The translations under genes were made by a program, and so were the position numbers. Under the pieces are notes generated by a model. That model did not search any database and was not told the origin of the DNA. It saw only the letters and a program-made list of their open reading frames with translations. A stretch of DNA of 64,000 nt, taken from positions 1 through 64,000 of the forward strand of contig NZ_JARJBB010000020.1 of assembly GCF_029269835.1 (NCBI RefSeq). Reading direction: 5' to 3'. This document shows, one piece after another, positions 1 to 6,539 of this stretch (the stretch's first letter is position 1; every line of letters starts with the position of its first letter). The DNA comes from Streptomyces tropicalis. GTDB lineage: Bacteria > Actinomycetota > Actinomycetes > Streptomycetales > Streptomycetaceae.

Positions 1-870
1 CGTCGCCTGTACGGCCTCCGGTCAGGTCACCAACACCGCCTCGGCCACTGGCGGCGGGGACACCGACACTCACACCGCGACCGATCCCACGACCATCACC
101 GGCGCCTGCCCGCCCACGCTGGCGATCGGCAAGACCCACAGCGGCTCGTTCGGGCGGGGTCAGTCAGGCTCCTACACGCTCACGGTCGGCAACGACGGGA
201 CCGGCGCGACGGACGGCACTGTCGTCACCGTGACCGACACTCTCCCGGCTGGGCTTACCGCGACGTCGTTGGGTGGTACCGGGTGGACGTGCACGCTGGC
301 CACGCTGACCTGTACCCGCAGTGACGTCCTCGCGTCCGGTGGCAGCTATCCGGCGGTCACGCTCACGGTCAGCGTCGCCTGTACGGCCTCCGGTCAGGTC
401 ACCAACACCGCCTCGGCCACTGGCGGCGGGGACACCGACACTCACACCGCGACCGATCCCACGACCATCACCGGCGCCTGCCCGCCCACGCTGGCGATCA
501 GCAAGACCCACAGCGGCTCGTTCGGGCAGGGCAAGAGGGGCACCTACAACATCACGGTCACCAACAGTGGCACCGGCCCGACCGACGGCACCACCGTCAC
601 TCTGACCGAAACCTTGCCCAAGGGACTCACCCCCGTCTCGCTTAGCGGTACTGGATGGGCCTGCAGCCGATCCACCCTCACCTGCACCCGCAGCGACGTC
701 CTCCCCTCAGGGAGCAGCTACCCACCCGTCACCCTCAAGGTGGACGTCTCCTGCAAGGCCCCCGGCACCGTCACCAACACCGCCACCGTCACCGGAGGCG
801 GCGACACCACCACCCACACCGCCACCGACCCCACCAAGATCAAGCGTCACCAGCGCCACAAGCACTGCGA
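1..870 (+). repeat. Three in-frame copies of a 372-nt tandem repeat
   Basis: Matching blocks begin at 1, 373 and 745, an exact 372-nt (124-codon) period. The first two copies are almost identical over their first ~150 nt, with one substitution near 127/499; the third is diverged but alignable. The near-identity of two copies beside a diverged one suggests recent unequal recombination or gene conversion inside the repeat gene. Confidence 0.9.
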
Positions 871-889
871 TCACCACGACCACTGGTAG
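2..889 (+). CDS. DUF11-repeat surface protein, C-terminal part (5' end outside window)
   Basis: This open frame enters from the left edge and ends at TAG 887-889, so only about 295 residues are visible. It consists of consecutive DUF11-like beta-sandwich modules of about 124 residues. Each has a recognisable pattern: P-P-T-L-A-I, then SGS(F/Y)xxGxxGTY, then V(T/S)VTDTLPxGL, a Trp-Thr-Cys pair and a T-N-T-A-(S/T) end strand. Paired cysteines recur in each module. DUF11 modules are usually stalk domains of exported cell-surface proteins. No LPXTG or membrane anchor follows; the protein ends in a His-rich tail (eight His in the last 15 residues). Export signal and N-terminal domains lie outside the window, so the function is unknown. 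It sits on the accessory side of the tRNA-fragment junction. Confidence 0.8.
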   Translation, partial: VACTASGQVTNTASATGGGDTDTHTATDPTTITGACPPTLAIGKTHSGSFGRGQSGSYTLTVGNDGTGATDGTVVTVTDTLPAGLTATSLGGTGWTCTLATLTCTRSDVLASGGSYPAVTLTVSVACTASGQVTNTASATGGGDTDTHTATDPTTITGACPPTLAISKTHSGSFGQGKRGTYNITVTNSGTGPTDGTTVTLTETLPKGLTPVSLSGTGWACSRSTLTCTRSDVLPSGSSYPPVTLKVDVSCKAPGTVTNTATVTGGGDTTTHTATDPTKIKRHQRHKHCDHHDHW

Positions 890-1003
890 GGCGACTCTCC
901 TTGACGAGATCCGGCTAGAGCTACGGATCAGAAGCTGCCCGTGCCCCATCCGTGCCGGAAACCGGGGGGACCACAGTGGCGAGCGGATATGACGCAACAA
1001 CAC

Positions 1004-1035
1004 GGCCCCCTGACCGTCTCGTCCGGTCAGGGGCC
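1004..1035 (-). terminator. Hairpin downstream of the tRNA-Ser fragment
   Basis: Arms 1004-1015 and 1025-1035 pair (GGCCCC..TGACC with GGTCAGGGGCC, one bulged C) around a 9-nt loop. It lies directly 3' of the minus-strand tRNA-Ser fragment, in the place where intact Streptomyces tRNA genes carry their terminators. Confidence 0.6.
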
Positions 1036-1046
1036 ATTCACCGGCG

Positions 1047-1098
1047 CGGTGGGTGTGGGATTTGAACCCAGGGCGGCTCGCGCACGACCGTTTTCAGG
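1047..1098 (-). pseudogene. 3' fragment of a tRNA-Ser gene (anticodon loop to acceptor end)
   Basis: Read on the minus strand, the segment holds an anticodon-loop-like CTGAAAA, a variable-arm remnant, a good T arm (TGGGTTCAAATCCCA) and an acceptor-strand end CACCCACCG, as in actinobacterial tRNA-Ser. The 5' half (acceptor strand, D arm) is missing: upstream sequence instead forms an unrelated hairpin, and the anticodon stem does not pair. It is therefore not a functional tRNA. A 3' tRNA fragment followed by its terminator is the classic footprint of a site-specific integration or excision event, but plain decay is possible. Confidence 0.6.
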
Positions 1099-1255
1099 AC
1101 CTTCACGAGCGAAGCCGCAGGTCCGGGGCCTGTTGCGTGACATCAATAGCTGACATCAACAGAGGCGTACAACCACGCACGGCGGCGGGCCCGTAAGCGG
1201 CGGACGGACCAACAGATCCCAGCAGGCGAACGGTCCGTGATGGTGCTGCACGCGC

Positions 1256-1297
1256 CTACGGATCAGAAGGTTGCAGGTTCGAATCCTGCCGAGTGCA
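1256..1297 (+). pseudogene. 3' half of tRNA-Arg(ACG): probable attachment-site duplicate
   Basis: The sequence runs from the anticodon loop (CTACGGA, anticodon ACG) through 3' anticodon strand TCAGA, T arm (GCAGGTTCGAATCCTGC) to acceptor strand CGAGTGC and discriminator A at 1297, identical to what an actinobacterial tRNA-Arg(ACG) would carry. Nothing upstream of 1256 resembles the 5' half. Tyrosine-recombinase elements of actinobacteria commonly integrate at tRNA 3' ends and leave exactly such a duplicated 3' segment at one border. The intact tRNA-Arg is expected outside the window. Confidence 0.75.
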
Positions 1298-1306
1298 CAC
1301 AGGTGA

Positions 1307-1334
1307 GAGGCCCCCGGAGAGATCCGGGGGCCTC
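1307..1334 (+). terminator. Terminator hairpin after the tRNA-Arg fragment
   Basis: Perfect 11-bp arms (GAGGCCCCCGG 1307-1317 and its complement 1324-1334) flank a 6-nt loop and are followed by TTGCGTT. It lies 9 nt 3' of the tRNA fragment, as a normal tRNA terminator would. Confidence 0.75.
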
Positions 1335-1373
1335 TTGCGTTGCGCCGTACAGCAGCGAAGTGCAGCAACCGTG

Positions 1374-1470
1374 TCAGCCGGTGCCGCCCATCGCGTCGAG
1401 CAGGGGCAGCAGCCGGGTGATGTCGTGGCGGTTGCCCGGTCAGGGTGATGGCGAGCGAGGTGGACATCAT
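1374..1470 (-). pseudogene. IS5-family transposase scrap, frameshifted
   Basis: On the minus strand one frame reads S-L-A-I-T-L-T-G. After a frameshift the next reads G-N-R-H-D-I-T-R-L-L-P-L-L-D-A-M and stops (TGA 1374-1376). Together these reproduce the conserved IS5/IS112-type core 'aiTLTGGNRhDvtqLLPLlDai'. Only about 30 codons remain, with no terminal inverted repeats. It marks a former insertion sequence next to the ars genes. The identification rests on memory of the family motif. Confidence 0.6.
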
Positions 1471-1559
1471 CCAGCAAGCCCGGCGTACGCATCCACGGCC
1501 ACCAGCAGCCCGGTTCCCACGGCTTCAGCGGCGAGCCGTCGGCCCGGGGGCGCGGTCAC
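1467..1559 (-). pseudogene. Truncated aquaporin/MIP-type channel start after arsR
   Basis: A GTG at 1559 overlaps the arsR stop (GTGA) and opens a 30-codon frame whose first ~21 residues (RRLAAEAVGTGLLVAV) match the first transmembrane helix of MIP-family channels. Streptomyces ars operons often carry such an arsenite channel directly after arsR. The match breaks off around 1493 and the frame stops at 1467, where the IS5 scrap begins. The gene has most likely been deleted by insertion-element activity. A short unrelated peptide cannot be excluded. Confidence 0.5.
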
Positions 1560-1927
1560 GCGCCGGCTCCGGTGGCCCGCGGCGTGGTCGGGAATGCGGC
1601 GAGCCGGTCCAGGACACCGGGCTGCACCCAGTGGTACACCCAGGTCCCGCGCCGCTCGCGGTCGATGAGCCCGGCCTGCCGGAGCGACTTGAGGTGGTGG
1701 GAGATCGTCGGCCGGGACAGCTCGAAGGCCGGTGTCGGCGCGCACGCGCAGAGCTCGCCGTCCTCGCCGCGCGAGGCGATCATCGACATCAGCCGGAGGC
1801 GGACCGGGGCGCCCAGAGCCCTGAACGCCTTCGCCGGCTCGGCCGCCTCCGCCTCGTCCAGCGGCGCGGACAGCCCCGCGCAGCAGGCGGCCTCCCGTCC
1901 GATCACCTCCCCCTCTTGATTCGACAT
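1556..1927 (-). CDS. arsR: ArsR/SmtB-family arsenic-responsive repressor
   Basis: The 123-aa protein has the ArsR winged helix: residues ~30-50 hold A-F-R-A-L-G-A-P-V-R-L-R-L-M, followed by the recognition helix S-R-P-T-I-S-H-H-L-K-S-L-R-Q-A-G-L-I. Candidate As(III) ligands are a vicinal Cys pair near residue 15 and the C-A-C pair (G-E-L-C-A-C) at the alpha3 site. It is divergent from arsM with 104 bp between the starts. The start codon lies inside an inverted repeat (1921-1940), which suggests autoregulation. The ATG has an AGAGG-like ribosome site. It fits a repressor of its own operon and of arsM, released by arsenite. Confidence 0.9.
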   Translation of the reverse strand: MSNQEGEVIGREAACCAGLSAPLDEAEAAEPAKAFRALGAPVRLRLMSMIASRGEDGELCACAPTPAFELSRPTISHHLKSLRQAGLIDRERRGTWVYHWVQPGVLDRLAAFPTTPRATGAGA

Positions 1928-1940
1928 GCCTCTATGTTGA
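1921..1940. promoter_or_regulatory. Inverted repeat between arsR and arsM: candidate ArsR operator
   Basis: TCGACAT-N6-ATGTTGA is a near-perfect inverted repeat (6 of 7 positions) overlapping the arsR start codon. ArsR-family repressors bind such 12-2-12-like dyads near their own promoters. Assignment is by position and symmetry only. Confidence 0.5.
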
Positions 1941-2031
1941 CGTCTTTCGATCCAAGGCGCACGGTTGTGTCAATGAACGTCGATGCAAGCCGTTCCGGGG
2001 CACGCCGTGCCCCGTCACCTGGGAGTGACTC

Positions 2032-2916
2032 ATGAGTGAGCAGTCCACTGACCTGCGTGAAACCGTCCGCAAGCGCTACGCCGCGGCGGCCGTGAAGGTG
2101 ACCGAAGGCGGCCCCACGTGCTGCGGGCCGCAGCCGGTCGAGGCCGGCGAGAACTTCGGCTCGGCCCTGTACGCCGCCGACGAGCGCGACGCCCTGCCCG
2201 CTGAGGCCGTCGCCGCGTCGCTCGGCTGCGGCAACCCGACCGCCGTCGCAGAACTGCGTGAGGGGGAACGCGTCCTCGACCTGGGGTCGGGTGGCGGCAT
2301 CGACGTCCTGCTCTCCGCCCGACGCGTCGGCCCCACCGGCAAGGCGTACGGGGTGGACATGACTGACGAGATGCTGGCCTTGGCCCTGGCCAACGCCGAG
2401 GAGGCCGGCGCGACCAACGTCGAGTTCCTGAAGGGCACCATCGAGTCCGTCCCGCTGCCTTCGAACACCGTCGACGTGGTGATCTCGAACTGCGTGATCA
2501 ACCTGTCCGTCGACAAGCCCGCCGTGTTCGCCGAGACCTTCCGCGTCCTGAAGCCCGGCGGTCGCATCGGTGTCTCCGACATCGTCGCCGACGACACCCT
2601 CACGCCCGAGCAGCGCGCCGAGCGCGGCGACCACGTCGGGTGCATCGCCGGTGCCCTGTCGTTCGCCGAATACCGCCAGGGGCTAGAGGCGGCCGGCTTC
2701 ACGGACGTCGAGATCACTCCCACCCGCGCGGTTGCCGACGGCATGCACTCCGCCATCGTCCGCGCCGTCAAGCCCGCCGGCGCGACGGAGGCGAACGGCG
2801 CCTCCGCAACCGCCGCTTGCTGCGGCGCACCAGCCTGCCGCACGTCCGGCGAACAGGCCGCCGATCCGTCGACGACCGTCGCCGAGGGCAAGGCCGCGAG
2901 CGGCTGCCGGGGCTGA
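2032..2916 (+). CDS. arsM: ArsM arsenite S-adenosylmethionine methyltransferase
   Basis: The 294-aa protein has the class I methyltransferase fold with the SAM loop V-L-D-L-G-S-G-G-G-I-D (around residue 83). The As(III)-binding cysteines of the ArsM family are visible: CC in G-G-P-T-C-C-G near residue 30, C in S-L-G-C-G-N, C in S-N-C-V-I-N-L and C in H-V-G-C-I-A-G-A. The C-terminal tail has additional Cys pairs (A-A-C-C-G-A-P-A-C), common in the family. It converts arsenite to methylated, partly volatile arsenicals in the cytoplasm. ATG 2032 has a GGGAG site 6 nt upstream. It is divergent from arsR and probably repressed by it. Confidence 0.93.
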   Translation: MSEQSTDLRETVRKRYAAAAVKVTEGGPTCCGPQPVEAGENFGSALYAADERDALPAEAVAASLGCGNPTAVAELREGERVLDLGSGGGIDVLLSARRVGPTGKAYGVDMTDEMLALALANAEEAGATNVEFLKGTIESVPLPSNTVDVVISNCVINLSVDKPAVFAETFRVLKPGGRIGVSDIVADDTLTPEQRAERGDHVGCIAGALSFAEYRQGLEAAGFTDVEITPTRAVADGMHSAIVRAVKPAGATEANGASATAACCGAPACRTSGEQAADPSTTVAEGKAASGCRG

Positions 2917-3045
2917 CGGCGACCTCGGCGGCAGCGGCGTGCGGCAACCGGGTGCGCGATCTTGCGAGCAGGCGCCCGACGGCATTGCCAGGCCCCAGGT
3001 CGAAGGGGTTGACTCGGCGCCCTGGCCGTTTCCGGGAGGGGTGTC

Positions 3046-3363
3046 ATGTCCGCGTGGATCATGGTGGGTTCGGGCTGTTTGGTCGTGGTGCTGGGCGTGC
3101 TGGCCCTGAACGGCCGGGGCACCGCGGCGTACGGGCCGTCGCCCGTGGCCGGTTGGGGGTGGATCGCCGTGGGAGGCGGCTTCATCCTGGACGGAGGCCC
3201 GAGGCTTCTCGGCTTCCCGTCCGGAGCCGCCATGCTTCTTTCCACCGTTGCCCTGGGACTCGTCGTGCTCGGTGGGGTGCTTCTGGTCCGGGGCGGAAGG
3301 TCCGCCAGGAGGACGTCACCGGGGGACGGCTGCCGCGGCGCGGCCGGAGCGGGCCGGCGCTAG
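3046..3363 (+). CDS. Small hypothetical membrane protein
   Basis: The 105-aa product has three hydrophobic segments (about residues 5-22, 33-52 and 62-81) and an Arg-rich C-terminus, so it is probably an inner-membrane protein with a cytoplasmic tail. ATG 3046 has a strong GGGAGGGG ribosome site. It lies 129 bp after arsM on the same strand and could be cotranscribed, but no family is recognised. Confidence 0.65.
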   Translation: MSAWIMVGSGCLVVVLGVLALNGRGTAAYGPSPVAGWGWIAVGGGFILDGGPRLLGFPSGAAMLLSTVALGLVVLGGVLLVRGGRSARRTSPGDGCRGAAGAGRR

Positions 3364-3828
3364 TGCTGTGACCGCAAGGGTCACCGGCTCGCGGCGCCCG
3401 GCACGGCACCTCGCCGCGTTGCCGCCTCACCCGAGTACCTCCCGTACGCGGGCGACGCTCCGCCCTGCGATGCTCCCCCCACAGCCTGAACGGCGTGGGA
3501 GGTGCCGCCGGCACCGGACGCCGCGAGCATCCCGACACACCCTTCCGGCCACAGCACCAGCAGCGGCGTCCGCGGCGGAGCCGGGCGCCGCAGGTGCGCC
3601 TCCCGCCGTGTGCGCTCAGGCCGCAGGCCCCGCCGGTCCGCCCGGCGGGACTCCGGTGCTTCCCGGCGGCGCGGTCCGGATGTTCGCTGCCGGGCGGGGG
3701 TGTATGCCCGCCGAGGACGGGGCCGCTGCCGCCCCGGCGCGCCCGCTCCGTGGGGTTCGCCGGGACCCCGCGCCGACGTGCAGTCAGTAGCATCGGGCTC
3801 TTCCGAGGCGGCCGGGACGTGGACGGGG
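3364..3828. other. Gene-poor gap before the DUF2797 gene
   Basis: This 465-bp stretch has open frames on both strands that look like high-GC noise: Pro/Arg/Ala-rich with no ribosome site. The only supported signal is a TAGCAT -10-like box at 3788-3793, about 36 nt before the next gene's start. Confidence 0.4.
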
Positions 3829-4701
3829 ATGGCGCGGGTGTGGGAGTGCGCGGGGCTGCGGTGGTCGGCGGACGGGCCCGTCCTGGCCTGGCGGGGCGGT
3901 CGGGCCAGCGCCCTGGCCCGGGGGCGGAGCATCGCCTTCCGGGTCGCCGCGGACGGCGCGCGGACCTGCGTCGGCGCCCGGGGGCACGCCTGTCCGGTGC
4001 ATGCGGTGGTGCCGGGGCGGAGCACCGGCGCACGCTGCGAGGAGTGCGCGCGGCTGGACCGGGCCCATTCCGTGGCCGCCGACACCCTGGCCGACGACCC
4101 GCGGCCGTACCGCGTCTATCTGGCCTGGTTCGGGCCGGGCCTGACCAAGGTCGGGATCACCGCCGTCGCCCGCGGCCCGGCGCGGCTGCTGGAGCAGGGC
4201 GCGGTCTGCTTCACCTGGCTCGGCACCGGCCCGCTGATGGCGGCCCGCCGCACCGAGGAACTGCTGCGGGCCGCGCTCGGTGTCCCCGACCGCGTTCCGT
4301 ACGCCGTGAAGCGTGCCGTCCGGTCGGCGCTGCCGGCGACGGAGGCCGGGCGGGCGGCCGAACTGGCGGACCTGCACGGCCGGGCCGCGGTGCTGGACGC
4401 CTGGCCGGAGTCGCTGGCGCGGGAGCCGTTCCGGCCCGTCGACCACGGGGAGACCTTCGGGCTGGCGGGTCTGCCCGACGCGGCCGGCGAGGTGCGGGAG
4501 CTGATCGCCGGGGGCGAGGTCCGCGGCGAGCTGGTGGCGGCCGCCGGCCCCGACCTGCATCTCGCGACCGGCGCCGGGGTGATCGTGCTCGACACCCGGC
4601 TGCTGCCCGGCTGGCGGCTCGGGCCGGGCGGCGGCGGGGGAGTCACCGTGCCGGTGCGGGCGTTCGAGCGGCCGCCGGGCGTGCAGGACGGCCTGTTCTG
4701 A
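3829..4701 (+). CDS. DUF2797 family protein
   Basis: The 290-aa protein starts at ATG 3829 (M-A-R-V-W-E-C). The N-terminal third has cysteine pairs C-x6-C and C-E-E-C that could form a small zinc site. The central part (Y-L-A-W-F-G-P-G-L-T-K-V-G-I-T near residue 100) is the DUF2797 signature. It resembles a GIY-YIG-like start, with YLAWFG...KVGIT in the place of GIY-YIG plus the following Arg/Lys, but nuclease activity is not established for this family. The upstream open frame continues past 3829 but is low complexity, so the internal ATG is preferred. Confidence 0.8.
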   Translation: MARVWECAGLRWSADGPVLAWRGGRASALARGRSIAFRVAADGARTCVGARGHACPVHAVVPGRSTGARCEECARLDRAHSVAADTLADDPRPYRVYLAWFGPGLTKVGITAVARGPARLLEQGAVCFTWLGTGPLMAARRTEELLRAALGVPDRVPYAVKRAVRSALPATEAGRAAELADLHGRAAVLDAWPESLAREPFRPVDHGETFGLAGLPDAAGEVRELIAGGEVRGELVAAAGPDLHLATGAGVIVLDTRLLPGWRLGPGGGGGVTVPVRAFERPPGVQDGLF

Positions 4702-4724
4702 GCGGGCCGGACGGCTCCGGCCTC

Positions 4725-4762
4725 CTCCGGGAGGGAGCGGGCCGGACGGCTCCCTCCCGGAG
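4725..4762 (+). terminator. Perfect 13-bp terminator hairpin
   Basis: Arms 4725-4737 and 4750-4762 are fully complementary around a 12-nt loop, located 24 nt after the DUF2797 stop. It separates that gene from the amidohydrolase. Confidence 0.8.
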
Positions 4763-4802
4763 GGCTGGACGCCGTGCGCCCCCGGGGGTGATCGTGGGCG
4801 GC

Positions 4803-5711
4803 ATGAACGATCAGCCACGGCCCGCGGACCCCGCGGCGGAGGAGGACGAGGTCCGCCGGTTCCGCGAGCGGCTCGGGATCCCCGGTCTCGTCGACGTGCA
4901 CACGCACTTCATGCCCGAGCGGGTGCTGCACAAGGTGTGGGCCTACTTCGACGGGCTCGGCCCCCTCACCGGCGGGATCGAGTGGCCCATCGCCTACCGC
5001 GAGGAGGAGGACCGGCGGATCGCGCGGCTGCGCGGGTTCGGCGTCCGCGCCTTCACCGCCCTGCTCTACCCCCACAAGCCGGGCATGGCCGCCTGGCTGA
5101 ACGGCTGGGCGGCCGACTTCGCCCGCCGCACGCCCGACTGCCTGCACACCGCGACCCTGTTCCCGGAGGAGGGCGCCGAGGCATGCGTCCGCACGGCCCT
5201 GGACGCCGGCGCCCGTGTCTTCAAGGCGCACGTCCAGGTCGGGGCGTACGACCCGGCCGACGAACTCCTCGATCCGGTCTGGGGGTTGCTGGCCGAGGCG
5301 GGCGCCCCGGTGGTGATCCACTGCGGGTCGGGTCCGGCGCCGGGCAAGCACACCGGCCCCGCACCGGTCGGACGGGTGCTCGCCCGGCATCCGCGGCTGC
5401 GCCTGGTGGTCGCGCACCTGGGCATGCCGGAGTACGAGGACTTCCTCGGCCTGGCCGAGCGGTACGGGCAGGTGCGGCTGGACACCACGATGGCCCTCAC
5501 CGACTTCAGCGAGCGGCTCGCCCCTTTCCCGCGGCGCGCCCTGCCCCGGCTGGCGGACCTCGGGGACCGGATCCTGCTCGGCTCGGACTTCCCCAACATC
5601 CCCTATCCGTACGCCCATCAGCTGCACGCCCTGGAGCGGCTCGGCCTCGGCGACGGCTGGCTGCGGGCGGTGTGCCACGACAACGGGGCGCGGCTGTTCG
5701 ACCTGCCCTGA
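4803..5711 (+). CDS. Amidohydrolase-2 family metal-dependent hydrolase
   Basis: The 302-aa protein has the TIM-barrel metal motifs of the amidohydrolase_2 family: D-V-H-T-H (H-x-H, around residue 33), V-I-H-C-G (metal His after strand 5), V-V-A-H-L-G-M-P (His, strand 6) and L-L-G-S-D-F-P (catalytic Asp, strand 8). Family members hydrolyse or decarboxylate ring and amide substrates; the substrate here is unknown. A GTG five codons upstream (4788) is an alternative start. Confidence 0.85.
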   Translation: MNDQPRPADPAAEEDEVRRFRERLGIPGLVDVHTHFMPERVLHKVWAYFDGLGPLTGGIEWPIAYREEEDRRIARLRGFGVRAFTALLYPHKPGMAAWLNGWAADFARRTPDCLHTATLFPEEGAEACVRTALDAGARVFKAHVQVGAYDPADELLDPVWGLLAEAGAPVVIHCGSGPAPGKHTGPAPVGRVLARHPRLRLVVAHLGMPEYEDFLGLAERYGQVRLDTTMALTDFSERLAPFPRRALPRLADLGDRILLGSDFPNIPYPYAHQLHALERLGLGDGWLRAVCHDNGARLFDLP

Positions 5712-5795
5712 GCCCGCGCGGGGACGGCGCGTTTCTCAGGGAATTCACAGACTTGCGCAAGCACGCTCTCAGAGGGCGCCGACAGGGTGTCCCCC

Positions 5796-6539
5796 ATGAC
5801 GACGACGACCTCGCCCCAGGGGCGCACCGAACTGCTGAGGCCGGACGGGAGTCCCGTCCGGGTGCTGGTGGTGGACGACGAGCAGTCGATCACCGAACTG
5901 CTGTCCATGGCCCTGCGGTACGAGGGCTGGCGGATCCGCAGCGCGGGGGACGGGCAGGGCGCCGTCCGGGCCGCGCGGGAGTTCCGGCCCGACGCCGTCG
6001 TCCTCGACATGATGCTGCCGGACATGGACGGGCTCGCCGTCCTCGGCCGGCTGCGCCGTGAACTGCCGGACGTGCCGGTGCTGTTCCTCACGGCGAAGGA
6101 CGCCGTGGAGGACCGGATCGCCGGACTCACCGCGGGCGGGGACGACTACGTCACCAAGCCCTTCAGCCTGGAGGAGGTCGTCGCCCGGCTGCGCGGGCTG
6201 ATCCGCCGCTCCGGCGCCGCCGACCGCCGTTCCGAGCCGGTGCTCGTGGTCGGCGACCTCACCCTCGACGAGGACTGCCACGAGGTGGCGCGGGGCGGGG
6301 ACCACATCCACCTGACCGCCACCGAGTTCGAGCTGCTGCGCTTCCTGATGCGCAACCCGCGGCGGGTGCTGAGCAAGGCGCAGATCCTGGACCGCGTGTG
6401 GTCCTACGACTTCGGCGGCCAGGCCAACGTGGTCGAGCTGTACATCTCCTACCTGCGACGGAAGATCGACGCCGGCCGCGAGCCCATGATCCACACCCGG
6501 CGCGGCGCCGGCTACCTGATCAAGCCCGCGGTGTCATGA
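5796..6539 (+). CDS. OmpR/PhoB-type response regulator
   Basis: The 247-aa protein has a receiver domain (V-V-D-D-E, phospho-acceptor in V-V-L-D-M-M-L-P, signalling Lys in V-T-K-P-F) and a C-terminal winged helix ending in H-T-R-R-G-A-G-Y-L-I. It is the first gene of a four-gene operon and overlaps the kinase by ATGA. A GTG three codons upstream (5787) is a possible start. Two TCTCAG-type repeats (near 5733 and 5767) lie in its promoter region and may be its own binding site, which is inference. Its targets probably include the downstream glycosyltransferases. Confidence 0.9.
   Translation: MTTTTSPQGRTELLRPDGSPVRVLVVDDEQSITELLSMALRYEGWRIRSAGDGQGAVRAAREFRPDAVVLDMMLPDMDGLAVLGRLRRELPDVPVLFLTAKDAVEDRIAGLTAGGDDYVTKPFSLEEVVARLRGLIRRSGAADRRSEPVLVVGDLTLDEDCHEVARGGDHIHLTATEFELLRFLMRNPRRVLSKAQILDRVWSYDFGGQANVVELYISYLRRKIDAGREPMIHTRRGAGYLIKPAVS

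Noticed and set aside
1047..1098. An intact tRNA-Ser gene at the left end
   Set aside because: The anticodon stem does not pair and the 5' half (D arm and acceptor strand) is missing.
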